A stretch of DNA of 45,346 nucleotides from Candidatus Falkowbacteria bacterium RIFCSPLOWO2_12_FULL_45_13. Lineage in GTDB: Bacteria > Patescibacteriota > Patescibacteriia > Patescibacteriales > GWC2-42-12. The DNA lies in the NCBI GenBank assembly GCA_001778055.1, contig MFFY01000004.1:1-45346 (forward strand). The letters run 5' to 3'. This document shows positions 16,453 to 25,769 of this stretch, piece after piece. The notes under the pieces are model-generated. The model did not search any database, was not told the DNA's origin, and was given only the letters and a program-made list of their open reading frames with translations. Position 1 is the stretch's first letter; each line of letters opens with the position of its first letter. A program made the position numbers and the translations under genes.

Positions 16453-17492
16453 TTTGACTCATCCTCGAATAGAACGGCTTGATTGCCGGTCTTTGATTGT
16501 TTTACTTTTATCCCCAGGTGTTCATAGGCCGCCGCGGTGGCCATTCTCCCTCTTGGGGTTCTCTCGATAAAGCCAATTTGCAGCAGATATGGCTCATAAA
16601 CATCTTCGATCCCTGTTGCTTCTTCGTGGATCGAGGCGGCTAAGGTGTCAACTCCGACCGGGCCGCCGGAAAATTTTTTGATAATTGATTCTAGTATCCG
16701 ACGGTCGATTTTATCCAGGCCCAATTCGTCGACATCCAAGCTGGCGAGGGCATTTTTGGCAGTTGCTTCATCAATCTTTCCTTTGGCTTTGACCTGCGCG
16801 AAGTCGCGTACCCGGCGCAATAGCCGATTGGCAATCCTGGGGGTGCCTCGTGAACGCCGGGCGATCTCTTCAGCTCCGGAATTTTTAATTTCTATGTTTA
16901 GAATGTTGGCAGCATGCAGGATAATTTGTTTTATCTCTTTAGGATTGTAAAATTCCAGCCGGCTGATGATGCCAAAGCGATCGCGCAGGGGGGAAGAGAG
17001 GTGTCCGATACGAGTTGTGGCGCCGATCAGCGTAAATTTTGGCAAATCAAGACGAATTGACCTGGCGCTGGGGCCTTTACCGATGATAATATCTAATCCA
17101 AAATCTTCCATCGCAGGATACAATACTTCTTCGACCACGCGATTCAAACGGTGAATTTCGTCGATAAAAAATACATCATTTGCCTGGAGATTAGTTAGAA
17201 TTGCGGCGAGATCGCCCGGCCGTTCAATGGCTGGCCCCGAGGTGATTTTGCAGCTTACTCCCATTTCGTTAGCAATGATGTTTGCCAGAGTAGTCTTCCC
17301 CAGCCCTGGCGGACCACAAAAAAGCAGGTGCTCCAGCTGTTCACCGCGACCTTTAACGGCGTTGATGTGAATGTTCAGGTTTTCTTTAATTTTTTCCTGG
17401 CCAATAAAATTTTTGAAGGTCTTTGGGCGCAGCCCTTCAAAAACTTTATCTTCGTCTCTACGCGCTAGTTCAATAATCCCTTCTTCAGCCAC
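16449..17492 (-). CDS. ruvB: Holliday junction branch-migration ATPase RuvB
   Basis: RuvB is the hexameric motor that moves Holliday junctions with RuvA. The 347-residue protein has the RuvB signatures LRPKTFKNFIGQEKIKENL, Walker A GPPGLGKTTLA, Walker B FFIDEIHRL and the arginine-finger/sensor segment GATTRIGHLSSPLRDRFG. A C-terminal winged-helix domain carries YLLQIGFIERTPRGR. The GTG start at 17492 overlaps the slt stop by 8 bp. ruvA and ruvC are not in the window. Confidence 0.97.
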   Translation of the reverse strand: MAEEGIIELARRDEDKVFEGLRPKTFKNFIGQEKIKENLNIHINAVKGRGEQLEHLLFCGPPGLGKTTLANIIANEMGVSCKITSGPAIERPGDLAAILTNLQANDVFFIDEIHRLNRVVEEVLYPAMEDFGLDIIIGKGPSARSIRLDLPKFTLIGATTRIGHLSSPLRDRFGIISRLEFYNPKEIKQIILHAANILNIEIKNSGAEEIARRSRGTPRIANRLLRRVRDFAQVKAKGKIDEATAKNALASLDVDELGLDKIDRRILESIIKKFSGGPVGVDTLAASIHEEATGIEDVYEPYLLQIGFIERTPRGRMATAAAYEHLGIKVKQSKTGNQAVLFEDESK

Positions 17493-19518
17493 CGGAATAC
17501 ACTCTCTTGTAACCGTAATAGCTCTTCATGACCTTTTTAACATAATTTCTGGTCTCAGAAATAGGGATATCTTCCACAAATTCGTCAAGGTCAAATTTAT
17601 CATAATTATTGAGCCATTTTTTCACCCTGACCGGGCCGCCATTGTATCCGGCTAGTGCCAGTGGGACGTTACCATCAAAACGCTTAATTAAACTGGCTAA
17701 ATAGTAGGTTCCCATTTGAATATTAACACGAGGGTCATACATATTCCAGCGAGAGTAGCGCAGGCCAAGAGCATTGGAGATTATTTTACCTGTGCCGGGA
17801 ATGATCTGCATCAACCCGTGAGCGGAAGAGTGGGAAAGCGCCCGCGATTGAAAACGGCTCTCTTCCCTGATAACTGCGTAAACCAGATGGGGGTCGAGAC
17901 CGTTTTCTAAGGAATATTTTTCAACATACTGCCAGAACCCGCGCGGGTAAGCAAAACTCCAAAGCTTGGGGTCCAGGCTGGCCAGTGAGTTGTCTTCCAT
18001 GGCCGCATAGATTTCTTTTTCTGCGAAGTTGATCGGTTTGCTGAATTTCCCTTTCATAACATAGGCGTGGTATTGGGCCAGTCGGGCCATTTCTTTCTTA
18101 GCCGCGGGGGCCTTTTCTTCAATAAATGCGGCTTCTTCTATCGCCTCATCAGCCAGGTCAAGCGCTAAGAGCTCCTGATATTTACGTTCATGCTCTGATT
18201 CGCCGTTTGTGGTAATAGGCTTGTCAGGGATATCCGGGATGGCATGGGCTTTGATATTTAGTTTTTCGCGAGCCCGATAGGCATAATAGGAATGGTCATA
18301 ATTCTTAATGGTTGTTTTGTAAGCCTCGATTGCTTCGGTGCTTTTGCCGAGTTTTTCCGCTGCTTTGCCCAGCCAAAAGTTTAAACGGTCAGCATCGTAT
18401 TGGTTTGTAGCTTTTGCGGCCTCCTTAAAGTTGTCATAAGCCGCTGTATAATTATTCTGCTTATAGTAGGCATTGCCGATGAGCCAAAGGGTTTCATTGT
18501 AATAATCAGAGTTTGGATAGGACTCGATTAGCCGGCGGCATGCCGTGAGGGCTGCGTCGGTGTGGTTTTTTCTTTTATGGTAATAGCCAAGATAATAATA
18601 TGCGTCATCAGCGATGTGGCTTGTTGGATACATGGCAACTAATTTTTCCAGGGCGGCGATGGCTGAGGCAAAGGAGCTGTCTGCATAGCTGTAACTACGG
18701 CCCAAGTAGTACATGGCTTCCGGCTTTGAATCCTGGTCCAGGTTAATTACCTGCTTGAAGTAGCTAATGGCTTGGCTACTCTTCCCTTTTCTTAACAGGA
18801 TTCTCCCGAGCATAAGAATAGCGTCATCATGAAAAGAGCTTTTTTTGTAATATTTTTGCAGGCGGGTAAAATATTCCTTGGCTTTGGTAAAATTCCCAGC
18901 CATAAAATATTTAAGACCCCAATTATAAACGCTGGCAGCTGGCGCTTCGTAACCGGCCAGTGAGGTTTCTTTGGCCAATTTATCAAGGCGCTCAAGTCCC
19001 TGTTCGGCAAAGTAGCTGTCGCCGTGTAAAAGGTTGAGGTTTTGGTAGGTGCTAATCGCCTGGGTGTTTTTCCCTTGTTTTTCCAGGTTTACACCTAAGA
19101 GATACCGGGCCTGTGGCGCCAAATCATGTTTTGGTTCCTCGGATAAAAATTGTTTTAGGAGTCTTTCGGCCTGCGGGTAGTTGTTTAAATCGTAATAGCA
19201 TCTGGATTTTTCTATTATTGCGCCTGGGATAAAGCGGCTGTTTGGGTAATAACGCAAGAGTATGTCGTAAACCTGGATAGCAAGCGCAGAATTATGTTTT
19301 TCCTGGTAAGACCGGGCAATGTAATAGTAACTGTAGTCTAAAAGAGGGAAAGAGGTGTCGTTAAGGCATAGTTTATAGCTCTCAATCGCCGCGTAATATT
19401 CTTTTTTTTGAAAGAGCTCATAGGCTTCTTTGAAGGCTGACCGTGCTTCTAACGTGGTCGAGAACGCAGGAAAAGCCTGCACCAATAGAAGAGAGAGTAT
19501 TATCAGTGGTAGGCGCAT
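17485..19518 (-). CDS. Soluble lytic murein transglycosylase with TPR array
   Basis: This periplasmic enzyme cleaves peptidoglycan with formation of anhydro-muramyl ends. I start it at ATG 19518 (MRLPLIILSLLLVQAFPAFS), which gives a clean signal peptide; the longer frame from 19554 runs into the promoter. Residues 25-420 are tandem TPR repeats (for example YYAAIESYKLCLNDT, FTKAKEYFTRLQKYY). The C-terminal SLT domain has the catalytic motif REESRFQ (Glu553), AHGLMQIIPGTGK and GYNGGP. The extended TPR superhelix resembles Slt70-type enzymes. A leaderless-type promoter lies directly upstream. Confidence 0.92.
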   Translation of the reverse strand: MRLPLIILSLLLVQAFPAFSTTLEARSAFKEAYELFQKKEYYAAIESYKLCLNDTSFPLLDYSYYYIARSYQEKHNSALAIQVYDILLRYYPNSRFIPGAIIEKSRCYYDLNNYPQAERLLKQFLSEEPKHDLAPQARYLLGVNLEKQGKNTQAISTYQNLNLLHGDSYFAEQGLERLDKLAKETSLAGYEAPAASVYNWGLKYFMAGNFTKAKEYFTRLQKYYKKSSFHDDAILMLGRILLRKGKSSQAISYFKQVINLDQDSKPEAMYYLGRSYSYADSSFASAIAALEKLVAMYPTSHIADDAYYYLGYYHKRKNHTDAALTACRRLIESYPNSDYYNETLWLIGNAYYKQNNYTAAYDNFKEAAKATNQYDADRLNFWLGKAAEKLGKSTEAIEAYKTTIKNYDHSYYAYRAREKLNIKAHAIPDIPDKPITTNGESEHERKYQELLALDLADEAIEEAAFIEEKAPAAKKEMARLAQYHAYVMKGKFSKPINFAEKEIYAAMEDNSLASLDPKLWSFAYPRGFWQYVEKYSLENGLDPHLVYAVIREESRFQSRALSHSSAHGLMQIIPGTGKIISNALGLRYSRWNMYDPRVNIQMGTYYLASLIKRFDGNVPLALAGYNGGPVRVKKWLNNYDKFDLDEFVEDIPISETRNYVKKVMKSYYGYKRVYSGG

Positions 19519-19525
19519 GAATGTA

Positions 19526-19554
19526 ATTATAGCGCAGCTTGTTTTAGAATACAA
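19526..19554 (-). promoter_or_regulatory. slt promoter (TTGTAT-N17-TATAAT)
   Basis: On the minus strand TTGTAT (19549-19554) and TATAAT (19526-19531) are separated by 17 bp. The -10 ends 7 nt before ATG 19518, so transcription should start on or next to the start codon. It is interleaved with the divergent glgB promoter. Confidence 0.7.
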
Positions 19555-19567
19555 TTTTGGCTATACT
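19539..19567 (+). promoter_or_regulatory. glgB promoter (TTGTTT-N17-TATACT)
   Basis: TTGTTT (19539-19544) and TATACT (19562-19567) are separated by 17 bp. The expected start near 19574 lies about 3 nt before the GTG at 19577, again without a ribosome binding site. The two divergent promoters share the 19539-19554 interval. Confidence 0.65.
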
Positions 19568-19576
19568 TATTATCCG

Positions 19577-21799
19577 GTGAACAAATTCGTGCTACTCAAA
19601 ACTATTATCAAAGGTGCTTCCTTATTTGTTTTTTGTGCCTCGTTTGTTTTACTGTTGGATGGCATGTTTTTTTTTCGACTGGCTGCGCCTTCTCTCAAGC
19701 AGGTGCTAGATCAACAGCATTTGTCGTCACAACATCTTCGTTCAATGTTTCCCGCTTGGCTGGCTATGCTGGCAGTATCTTTTTCTTTCTTCTCGGGGGT
19801 TCAGCTTTATGAAACATTTAAGGGTCGAAAAAATAGCCCCAAATTATTTTCGGACGTGGAACAAACAGTCCGGAAACCAAAAGTGATCCACGGTTCGTCC
19901 TTGCTGACGGAGTATGATGTTTTTCTATTTAAGGAAGGGAACCACTCCAGGCTCCAGGACAAGCTGGGCGCGCATTTGTTGACAGTTGACGGCCAACCTG
20001 GAGTGTATTTTGCTGTTTGGGCGCCAAACGCGGAAAAAGTTTCTCTGGTCGGCGATTTCAACTACTGGAACCCTGAAACTCATCTGCTGGCGCCGCGCTG
20101 GGATGATTCAGGTATCTGGGAAGGTTTTATCCCCGAGCTTAAGGATCATTCGCTTTACAAATATCATATTACTTCCAAATATAATGGTTCTCGGATCGAA
20201 AAAGGTGATCCCTATGCCTTTTTCTGGGAAATCGCGCCGCGCACGGCCTCTATAGTTTGGTCGCTGGATTATCAGTGGGGGGATGATGCGTGGATGCGCC
20301 AAAGGCGCCAGGCAAATGCTTTGAACGCGCCGATATCAGTTTATGAGGTTCATATAGGTTCGTGGCGAAGGGTGCCGGAGGAGGGAGACCGTTCCCTCAA
20401 TTATCGGGAAATGGCCCATCATCTGGCAGATTATTGCAAGCAGACGGGATTTACCCATGTTGAGTTCCTTCCGGTTATGGAGCATCCATTCTATGGTTCC
20501 TGGGGATATCAGACCACAGGTTATTTTGCGCCAACCAGCCGCTATGGCACACCGCAGGATTTTATGTACCTGGTCGACCATCTGCATCAAAACGGCATTG
20601 GTGTGATCCTGGACTGGGTGCCTTCGCATTTTCCATCCGACCAACACGGCCTTGCATATTTTGACGGCACCCATCTTTATGAACATGAAGATCCTAAACA
20701 AGGTTTCCACCCCGACTGGAAGAGTTGTATTTTTAATTATGGCCGCAACGAGGTTAAAGGCTTCCTGATTAGTAGTGCCCTGTTTTGGTTGGAGAAATAT
20801 CACATCGACTGTATCAGAATTGATGCCGTTGCCTCCATGATCTACTTGGACTATTCCAGGAAAGAAGGGGAATGGATCCCCAATGAACATGGTGAGCGGG
20901 AGAATCTGGAAGCCATGCGCTTCCTGCAGCGGCTCAATAAGGTTGTTTATAGTGAACAACCGGACGTACAAACTATTGCCGAGGAATCAACTGCCTGGCC
21001 CATGGTAACACGGCCAATTGATATGGGTGGGCTGGGTTTTGGCCTTAAATGGAACATGGGTTGGATGCATGACACGCTCAAGTATATTTCCCAGGACCCG
21101 ATCTTTCGCAGGTATCACCAGGATCAATTATCTTTCAGTCTCTGGTACGCTTTTTTTGAGAACTTCATGCTTTCTTTGTCTCATGATGAAGTGGTCCATG
21201 GCAAAGGTTCAATGTTTGGCAAGATGCCGGGCGACGATTGGCAAAAATTCGCTAACCTGCGGCTGCTTTATGGTTACATGTTTGGTCATCCCGGCAAGAA
21301 ACTGCTTTTCATGGGCTGTGAATTTGGTCAGTGGAAAGAATGGTCCCATGAAGAAAGCCTGGAATGGCACGCGCTCAATTTTGACCCGCACCAGCAGCTG
21401 CTGCGCTGGGTCAGCGACCTGAATTATCTGTATCGGGCTGAGCCGTCTCTTTTTGAAAATGACTTTTGCCAGGACGGCTTTGAATGGATTGACTTCGGCG
21501 ACCACCAAAACAGTGTCATCAGTTTTATTCGCAAAGGGCGCTCCAATGGTGATATCATGTTGGTGGTTTGTAATTTTACTCCAGTGCCCCGAATAAATTA
21601 CCGGGTTGGTGTGCCGGCTGATGGTTTCTGGCAGGAAAAGCTGAATAGCGATGCCAGGGAATATGGCGGCAGTGGCTTGGGCAACTTTGGTGGTTTTGCG
21701 GCCGATTCGGTGCCAGCGCACGGCAGGCCTTTTTCTCTAAATTTAACGCTCCCACCGCTGGGAGTTGTTTTTTTTAAGAGTTCAGTAAGCAAAAGATGA
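19577..21799 (+). CDS. glgB: 1,4-alpha-glucan branching enzyme with N-terminal membrane segments
   Basis: This enzyme forms alpha-1,6 branches in glycogen. I start it at GTG 19577, just after the promoter, giving 740 residues. Residues about 9-35 and 60-80 are hydrophobic and look like two transmembrane helices. They are followed by a CBM48 domain (VYFAVWAPNAEKVSLVGDFNYW) and a GH13 barrel. Catalytic residues are Asp416 (RIDAVASM), Glu469 (AEESTAWP) and Asp537 (LSHDEVVHG). Their spacings of 53 and 121 residues equal those between D405, E458 and D526 of the E. coli enzyme. The C-terminal beta domain is complete. The membrane segments occupy the place of the usual N1 module. It overlaps the next gene by 4 bp. 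Confidence 0.93.
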   Translation: MNKFVLLKTIIKGASLFVFCASFVLLLDGMFFFRLAAPSLKQVLDQQHLSSQHLRSMFPAWLAMLAVSFSFFSGVQLYETFKGRKNSPKLFSDVEQTVRKPKVIHGSSLLTEYDVFLFKEGNHSRLQDKLGAHLLTVDGQPGVYFAVWAPNAEKVSLVGDFNYWNPETHLLAPRWDDSGIWEGFIPELKDHSLYKYHITSKYNGSRIEKGDPYAFFWEIAPRTASIVWSLDYQWGDDAWMRQRRQANALNAPISVYEVHIGSWRRVPEEGDRSLNYREMAHHLADYCKQTGFTHVEFLPVMEHPFYGSWGYQTTGYFAPTSRYGTPQDFMYLVDHLHQNGIGVILDWVPSHFPSDQHGLAYFDGTHLYEHEDPKQGFHPDWKSCIFNYGRNEVKGFLISSALFWLEKYHIDCIRIDAVASMIYLDYSRKEGEWIPNEHGERENLEAMRFLQRLNKVVYSEQPDVQTIAEESTAWPMVTRPIDMGGLGFGLKWNMGWMHDTLKYISQDPIFRRYHQDQLSFSLWYAFFENFMLSLSHDEVVHGKGSMFGKMPGDDWQKFANLRLLYGYMFGHPGKKLLFMGCEFGQWKEWSHEESLEWHALNFDPHQQLLRWVSDLNYLYRAEPSLFENDFCQDGFEWIDFGDHQNSVISFIRKGRSNGDIMLVVCNFTPVPRINYRVGVPADGFWQEKLNSDAREYGGSGLGNFGGFAADSVPAHGRPFSLNLTLPPLGVVFFKSSVSKR

Positions 21800-24303
21800 A
21801 GGCGGCAATATTAGCGGGTGGATTAGGCACCAGGCTTCACCCTTTAACAGTTGATCTTCCCAAGCCAATGATGCCCATGGCCAATCGGCCGATCATGAGC
21901 TATTTAATGGAGCTTTTGGCCAGGCATGGTTTTGCTGACCTTTGCGTTTTGCTTTATCACCAACCAGAAGTGATCAAGGATCATTTTAAAGACGGGGGAG
22001 AATTTGGCGTAACCATAAAATATGTTGAAGCCACTAAGGATTTTGGCACGGCTGGCGCGATCAGGCTTGCTTATCCTAATCTTAAGGAGCCGCTGCTGGT
22101 TATTAGCGCCGATTTGATCACTGACATTAATCTGGCCGCGGCGCTAGATTTTCACCGGCAAAAAAAATCTCTGGCCACGATGGTGCTAACCAGAGTACAA
22201 AATCCGCTTCCCTATGGCATTGTTATTACTGATGATGAAGGGCGCATAAAAAAGTTTCTGGAAAAACCAACCCCGAGCGAAGTCTTCTCTGACACGATCA
22301 ATGCGGGTATTTACGTGCTGGAACCCAAAGCGGTTGCTCGTATCCCGGCGCAGAAACAGTTTGATTTCAGTTGTGACTTTTTTCCGGCCCTGCTAAAAGA
22401 GCAGCAAATTATTTACGGCTATGTGGCCGAGGGATATTGGAAAGATATCGGCAAGATAGAAGAGTATCGTCAAGCCCATTATGATTTGCTTAATGGCCAA
22501 GTTAAGGTTAACCTCGAAGGGAATAGATATAAGCAAAGCAGGTTCATTGTTGGTGACAATGTTCAGCTTCCTGGTTCGGTGGTGTTGGAGGGGGTAGGGA
22601 TGATTGGCGATAACACGCTTGTTGGCGAAAATGTGATTTTAATGGATACGATTATTGGCAGCGATTGTAAGATTGCCAGGGATAGCGAATTAAGGGCAAC
22701 CATTGTCTGGCGCGGGACAGATATTGGTCCGGAAGCCAGGTTGGAAAAAGCCATCGTTTGTAATGACGTCAAAATTGGCTCTTTGGTTTATATTCAGGAA
22801 GGAGCGGTAGTCGGTGGTGAAACAGAGATTGGCTGCGAAGCGGTTATTTATCCCTTTATCAAGGTTTGGCCACGCAAAGTGATTGAGGAAAAATCGAGAG
22901 TTTCCCGTTCGGTTATCTGGCGGGAGCGCTGGACCAGATCAATTTTTGGCCAGCACGGCGTAACCGGTCTATGCAATGTTGAGATTACGCCGCAGTTTGC
23001 CGTGGCGCTGGGTGCGGCCTATGGCTCGGTTGTGGGTAAGGGGAGCATTATTTCCTGTAGCCGGGACAGCCACAAAGCCTCACGTATGATCTTTCAGGCC
23101 CTGATCTCCGGCGTTTTAGCCACGGGGGTTAATCTCTCTGACTTGGAAATGGTCCCTATTCCAGTTAACCGTTTTGAGGTGCGCTCGCTCAAGTCAAAAG
23201 GGGGATTTCATGTTCGGAAATCGCCTTTTGATACGGAGGTCATCGACATAAAATTCTTTGATGAGCGAGGTTTGGACATTAGCTCGGCGGTTGAGAAAAA
23301 AATCGAGCGTAATTTTTTTGGCGAAGATTTTGTCCGAAGCAATGTCAAAACGGTCGGCGAATTAACTTTTCCCATCCATAAAGTGACCGAGGAGTACCGG
23401 ACAAGGCTTTTAGCGTGTTTGGATACCCGGGCGGTTGCCGGCTCAAAAATAAAATTGGCCATTGATTATGCTTATGGCTCCGCCGCGCAGCTTTTTCCTT
23501 CAATTCTAGGAGAATTAGGATTGAAGGTTGTTTCTCTTGACGCTTACATTGATGAAACTAAAATAACCAAGGACCGGAAAACTTTTGAAAAATCCTGGAG
23601 CCAAATGACCCAGATAGTAAAAAATCTGAATATTGGTCTTGGGGTTGTCATGGATACCGGTTCAGAAAAGATTTTTCTCTGCGACGAAAAAGGCAGGATG
23701 ATCGATGGCAGCCAAGCGCTGGCCATGATGGCTCTGTTGACCTTGAAATTGAACAAGCATGCGATTATTGCCGTACCGGTCAAAGAATCCAAAGCTATTG
23801 ATGAATTGGCGCGCCAATACAAGGGTAAGGTTATTAGGACCGGCAACAGCCCTCGGGCTATGATGGAAGTTGCTGAGTCTGGACAGGCGATTTTTCTGGG
23901 AGAGAGTCAGGGCGGGTTTATTTTTCCTGATTTCATGCCGTGCTTTGACGGAATGTATTCGGTTTGTAAACTGGTTGAATTTTTGGCCAGAGCGAAGGTA
24001 CGGCTTTCCGATCTGGTGGCGGAACTGCCTGTTATTAGGCTGGTTAGCCTGGATATTCCTTGTTCCCAGGAAAAAATGGGTTTGGTGATGCGCTTTGCAA
24101 TTGAGCAAGCCAGGAAAACCGAAAAAATAGAAATGATTGACGGCCTTAAGTTTTGGCAGGGCGACGACTGGATATTGGTCTTGCCGGATACCACGCGGCC
24201 GGAGATCCATTTGTCTGCTGAAGCCGCGACTGAAAAACGCGCGCGTTTGCTTTTGGCTAAGTACCAAAAAATGATTGAATCGATTAAGGAGGGAAAAATA
24301 TGA
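21796..24303 (+). CDS. Mannose-1-phosphate guanylyltransferase / phosphomannomutase-like fusion
   Basis: This 835-residue two-part protein has an N-terminal nucleotidyltransferase (residues 1 to about 235) starting MKAAILAGGLGTRLHPLT with KP at 21-22, then a left-handed beta-helix segment (about 250-370). The C-terminal half has the phosphohexomutase fold. In that half the usual catalytic phosphoserine loop (TASHNP) is replaced by GGFHVRKSPFDTEVIDIKFF, so mutase activity is doubtful. Similar degenerate loops are, to my knowledge, seen in other members of this fusion family. It lies within the glycogen cluster, so a nucleotide sugar for glucan synthesis is possible, but substrate identity is not determined here. 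It is coupled to glgB and glgA by 4 bp overlaps. Confidence 0.85.
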   Translation: MKAAILAGGLGTRLHPLTVDLPKPMMPMANRPIMSYLMELLARHGFADLCVLLYHQPEVIKDHFKDGGEFGVTIKYVEATKDFGTAGAIRLAYPNLKEPLLVISADLITDINLAAALDFHRQKKSLATMVLTRVQNPLPYGIVITDDEGRIKKFLEKPTPSEVFSDTINAGIYVLEPKAVARIPAQKQFDFSCDFFPALLKEQQIIYGYVAEGYWKDIGKIEEYRQAHYDLLNGQVKVNLEGNRYKQSRFIVGDNVQLPGSVVLEGVGMIGDNTLVGENVILMDTIIGSDCKIARDSELRATIVWRGTDIGPEARLEKAIVCNDVKIGSLVYIQEGAVVGGETEIGCEAVIYPFIKVWPRKVIEEKSRVSRSVIWRERWTRSIFGQHGVTGLCNVEITPQFAVALGAAYGSVVGKGSIISCSRDSHKASRMIFQALISGVLATGVNLSDLEMVPIPVNRFEVRSLKSKGGFHVRKSPFDTEVIDIKFFDERGLDISSAVEKKIERNFFGEDFVRSNVKTVGELTFPIHKVTEEYRTRLLACLDTRAVAGSKIKLAIDYAYGSAAQLFPSILGELGLKVVSLDAYIDETKITKDRKTFEKSWSQMTQIVKNLNIGLGVVMDTGSEKIFLCDEKGRMIDGSQALAMMALLTLKLNKHAIIAVPVKESKAIDELARQYKGKVIRTGNSPRAMMEVAESGQAIFLGESQGGFIFPDFMPCFDGMYSVCKLVEFLARAKVRLSDLVAELPVIRLVSLDIPCSQEKMGLVMRFAIEQARKTEKIEMIDGLKFWQGDDWILVLPDTTRPEIHLSAEAATEKRARLLLAKYQKMIESIKEGKI

Positions 24304-25706
24304 AGATACTGTTTGTTTCGTCGGAGGTTGTCCCTTTTGCCAAGACCGGAGGACTGGCTGATGTGGCCGGCGCCTTACCCAAGGCTTTAAAAGAGTTGGG
24401 ACACGATATCAGGCTCTTTATGCCGCGCTATAAAAAAATCGAGGCGGCCAATTTCGGTTTAAAGAAGGTTTCAGAGGAGATTTGGGAGGGAAAAATTCCC
24501 GGATCAGACGTTGTTATCTATTTTTATGAAAATGAAAAATATTTCGGCGGCCGTGAAGAATTGTACCAGGTAAAAGGTGTTGATTACGAAGATAACCTGG
24601 AAAGATTCGCGGCTTTTTGCCAGGCAACGCTCCGGCTGCCGAAAGCTTTGAATTGGACACCGGAAATTATTCATTGCAACGACTGGCAATCAGCCTTGAT
24701 TGCCGCTTACGTTAAGCTCGGCAGTGAGCCGATCTATAGCCGGATCGGGGTTGTCTATTCAATTCACAATATGGGTTATCTGGGTCTCTTCCCCAAGGAA
24801 AAAATGCCGGCCACCGGGTTGGGTTGGGATCAGTTCTCTACCGACAAACTGGAATTTTGGGGCAAAATTGCGCTGTCCAAGGCGGGCTTTATTTACGCGG
24901 ATGTTATTAACACAGTTTCACAGACTTATGCCAAAGAGATCCAGACCGAAGAATATGGCCATGGGCTGGACGGCCTGATTCGGCATCGCAGCCGAGACGT
25001 TTATGGTATTGTCAACGGCTTGGATTACGATGTTTGGAACCCGGCAACTGACAAAAATATCCCCCAGCGTTATTCCACGATTTCGCTTTTGGGTAAGGCG
25101 GCAAACAAGGCTGCCCTGCAAAAGCAGAACAACCTGCCGCAAAAAAAGGAAACTCCGGTGATCGGCATGATAACGCGTCTGGCTGACCAGAAGGGCCTGG
25201 ATATTTTAGCCGGCGCGCTTGACGAAATCATGAAACTAAAATGCCAGTTTATTGTTTTGGGAACAGGTGACCCACAGTATCATGAGCTATTAACGCGGGC
25301 CAAGCAAAAATATCCGGATTACATCGGTGCCAACCTTAAGTTTGACGCCATGCAGGCCCAGCTGATCTATGCCGGCTCTGACATGTTCCTGATGCCATCG
25401 CGCTATGAACCTTGTGGGCTGGGGCAGTTGATCAGCTTTAAATATGGCACGATCCCGATCGTGCGAAAAACTGGCGGATTGGCTGATACGGTGCATAATT
25501 TTATCAGCAAAACAGGGGAAGGCGACGGTTTTGTCTTTCAGGAATACAGTTCGGCTGCTTTGCTGGATGCAGTTAAGCGCGCCATGGCTGCGTATAAGAA
25601 GAAGACGCTCTGGAAAAAATTGGTTGAGAAGGTAATGGACTATGATTATTCGTGGGGCACCTCGGCTAAACATTACCAGGAACTTTATGCCAGGGCTCGT
25701 AAGTAA
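24300..25706 (+). CDS. glgA: Glycogen synthase (ADP-glucose type)
   Basis: This GT5 glycosyltransferase extends alpha-1,4-glucan from a nucleotide sugar. The 468-residue protein has the N-terminal signature FAKTGGLADVAGALPKAL (about residues 13-30), the middle segment HCNDWQSAL, and the C-terminal nucleotide-binding motif MPSRYEPCGLGQLISFKYGTIPIVRKTGGLADTV. A GGAGG site sits just upstream of its ATG, inside the end of the preceding gene. No glgC is in the window, so the source of the sugar nucleotide may be elsewhere or, less likely, the adjacent nucleotidyltransferase. Confidence 0.95.
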   Translation: MKILFVSSEVVPFAKTGGLADVAGALPKALKELGHDIRLFMPRYKKIEAANFGLKKVSEEIWEGKIPGSDVVIYFYENEKYFGGREELYQVKGVDYEDNLERFAAFCQATLRLPKALNWTPEIIHCNDWQSALIAAYVKLGSEPIYSRIGVVYSIHNMGYLGLFPKEKMPATGLGWDQFSTDKLEFWGKIALSKAGFIYADVINTVSQTYAKEIQTEEYGHGLDGLIRHRSRDVYGIVNGLDYDVWNPATDKNIPQRYSTISLLGKAANKAALQKQNNLPQKKETPVIGMITRLADQKGLDILAGALDEIMKLKCQFIVLGTGDPQYHELLTRAKQKYPDYIGANLKFDAMQAQLIYAGSDMFLMPSRYEPCGLGQLISFKYGTIPIVRKTGGLADTVHNFISKTGEGDGFVFQEYSSAALLDAVKRAMAAYKKKTLWKKLVEKVMDYDYSWGTSAKHYQELYARARK

Positions 25707-25712
25707 AGGGGC

Positions 25713-25741
25713 TTGACTTTGTCATGACGGAAGATTAGAAT
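25713..25741 (+). promoter_or_regulatory. Promoter for the winged-helix/GH57/malQ unit
   Basis: TTGACT (25713-25718) and TAGAAT (25736-25741) are separated by exactly 17 bp. A leader of about 20 nt follows with an AAGGAGG site before ATG 25770. This shows that the second half of the glucan cluster can be transcribed separately from glgB-glgA. Confidence 0.75.
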
Positions 25742-25769
25742 TCTATTCGGTTGTTATAAGGAGGAATAT

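Noticed and set aside
19430..19576. Upstream extension of glgB to 19430
   Set aside because: It overlaps the 5' end of slt and both promoters; a GTG at 19577 fits the promoter position.
20336..20971. Long minus-strand ORF of 211 codons opposite glgB
   Set aside because: It lies wholly opposite a well-supported enzyme and has no family features or start signals; shadow of the codon bias of glgB.
23662..24267. Minus-strand ORF of 201 codons opposite the mannose-1-phosphate guanylyltransferase fusion
   Set aside because: His/Gln/Phe-rich composition typical of an antisense shadow; the sense gene is clear.
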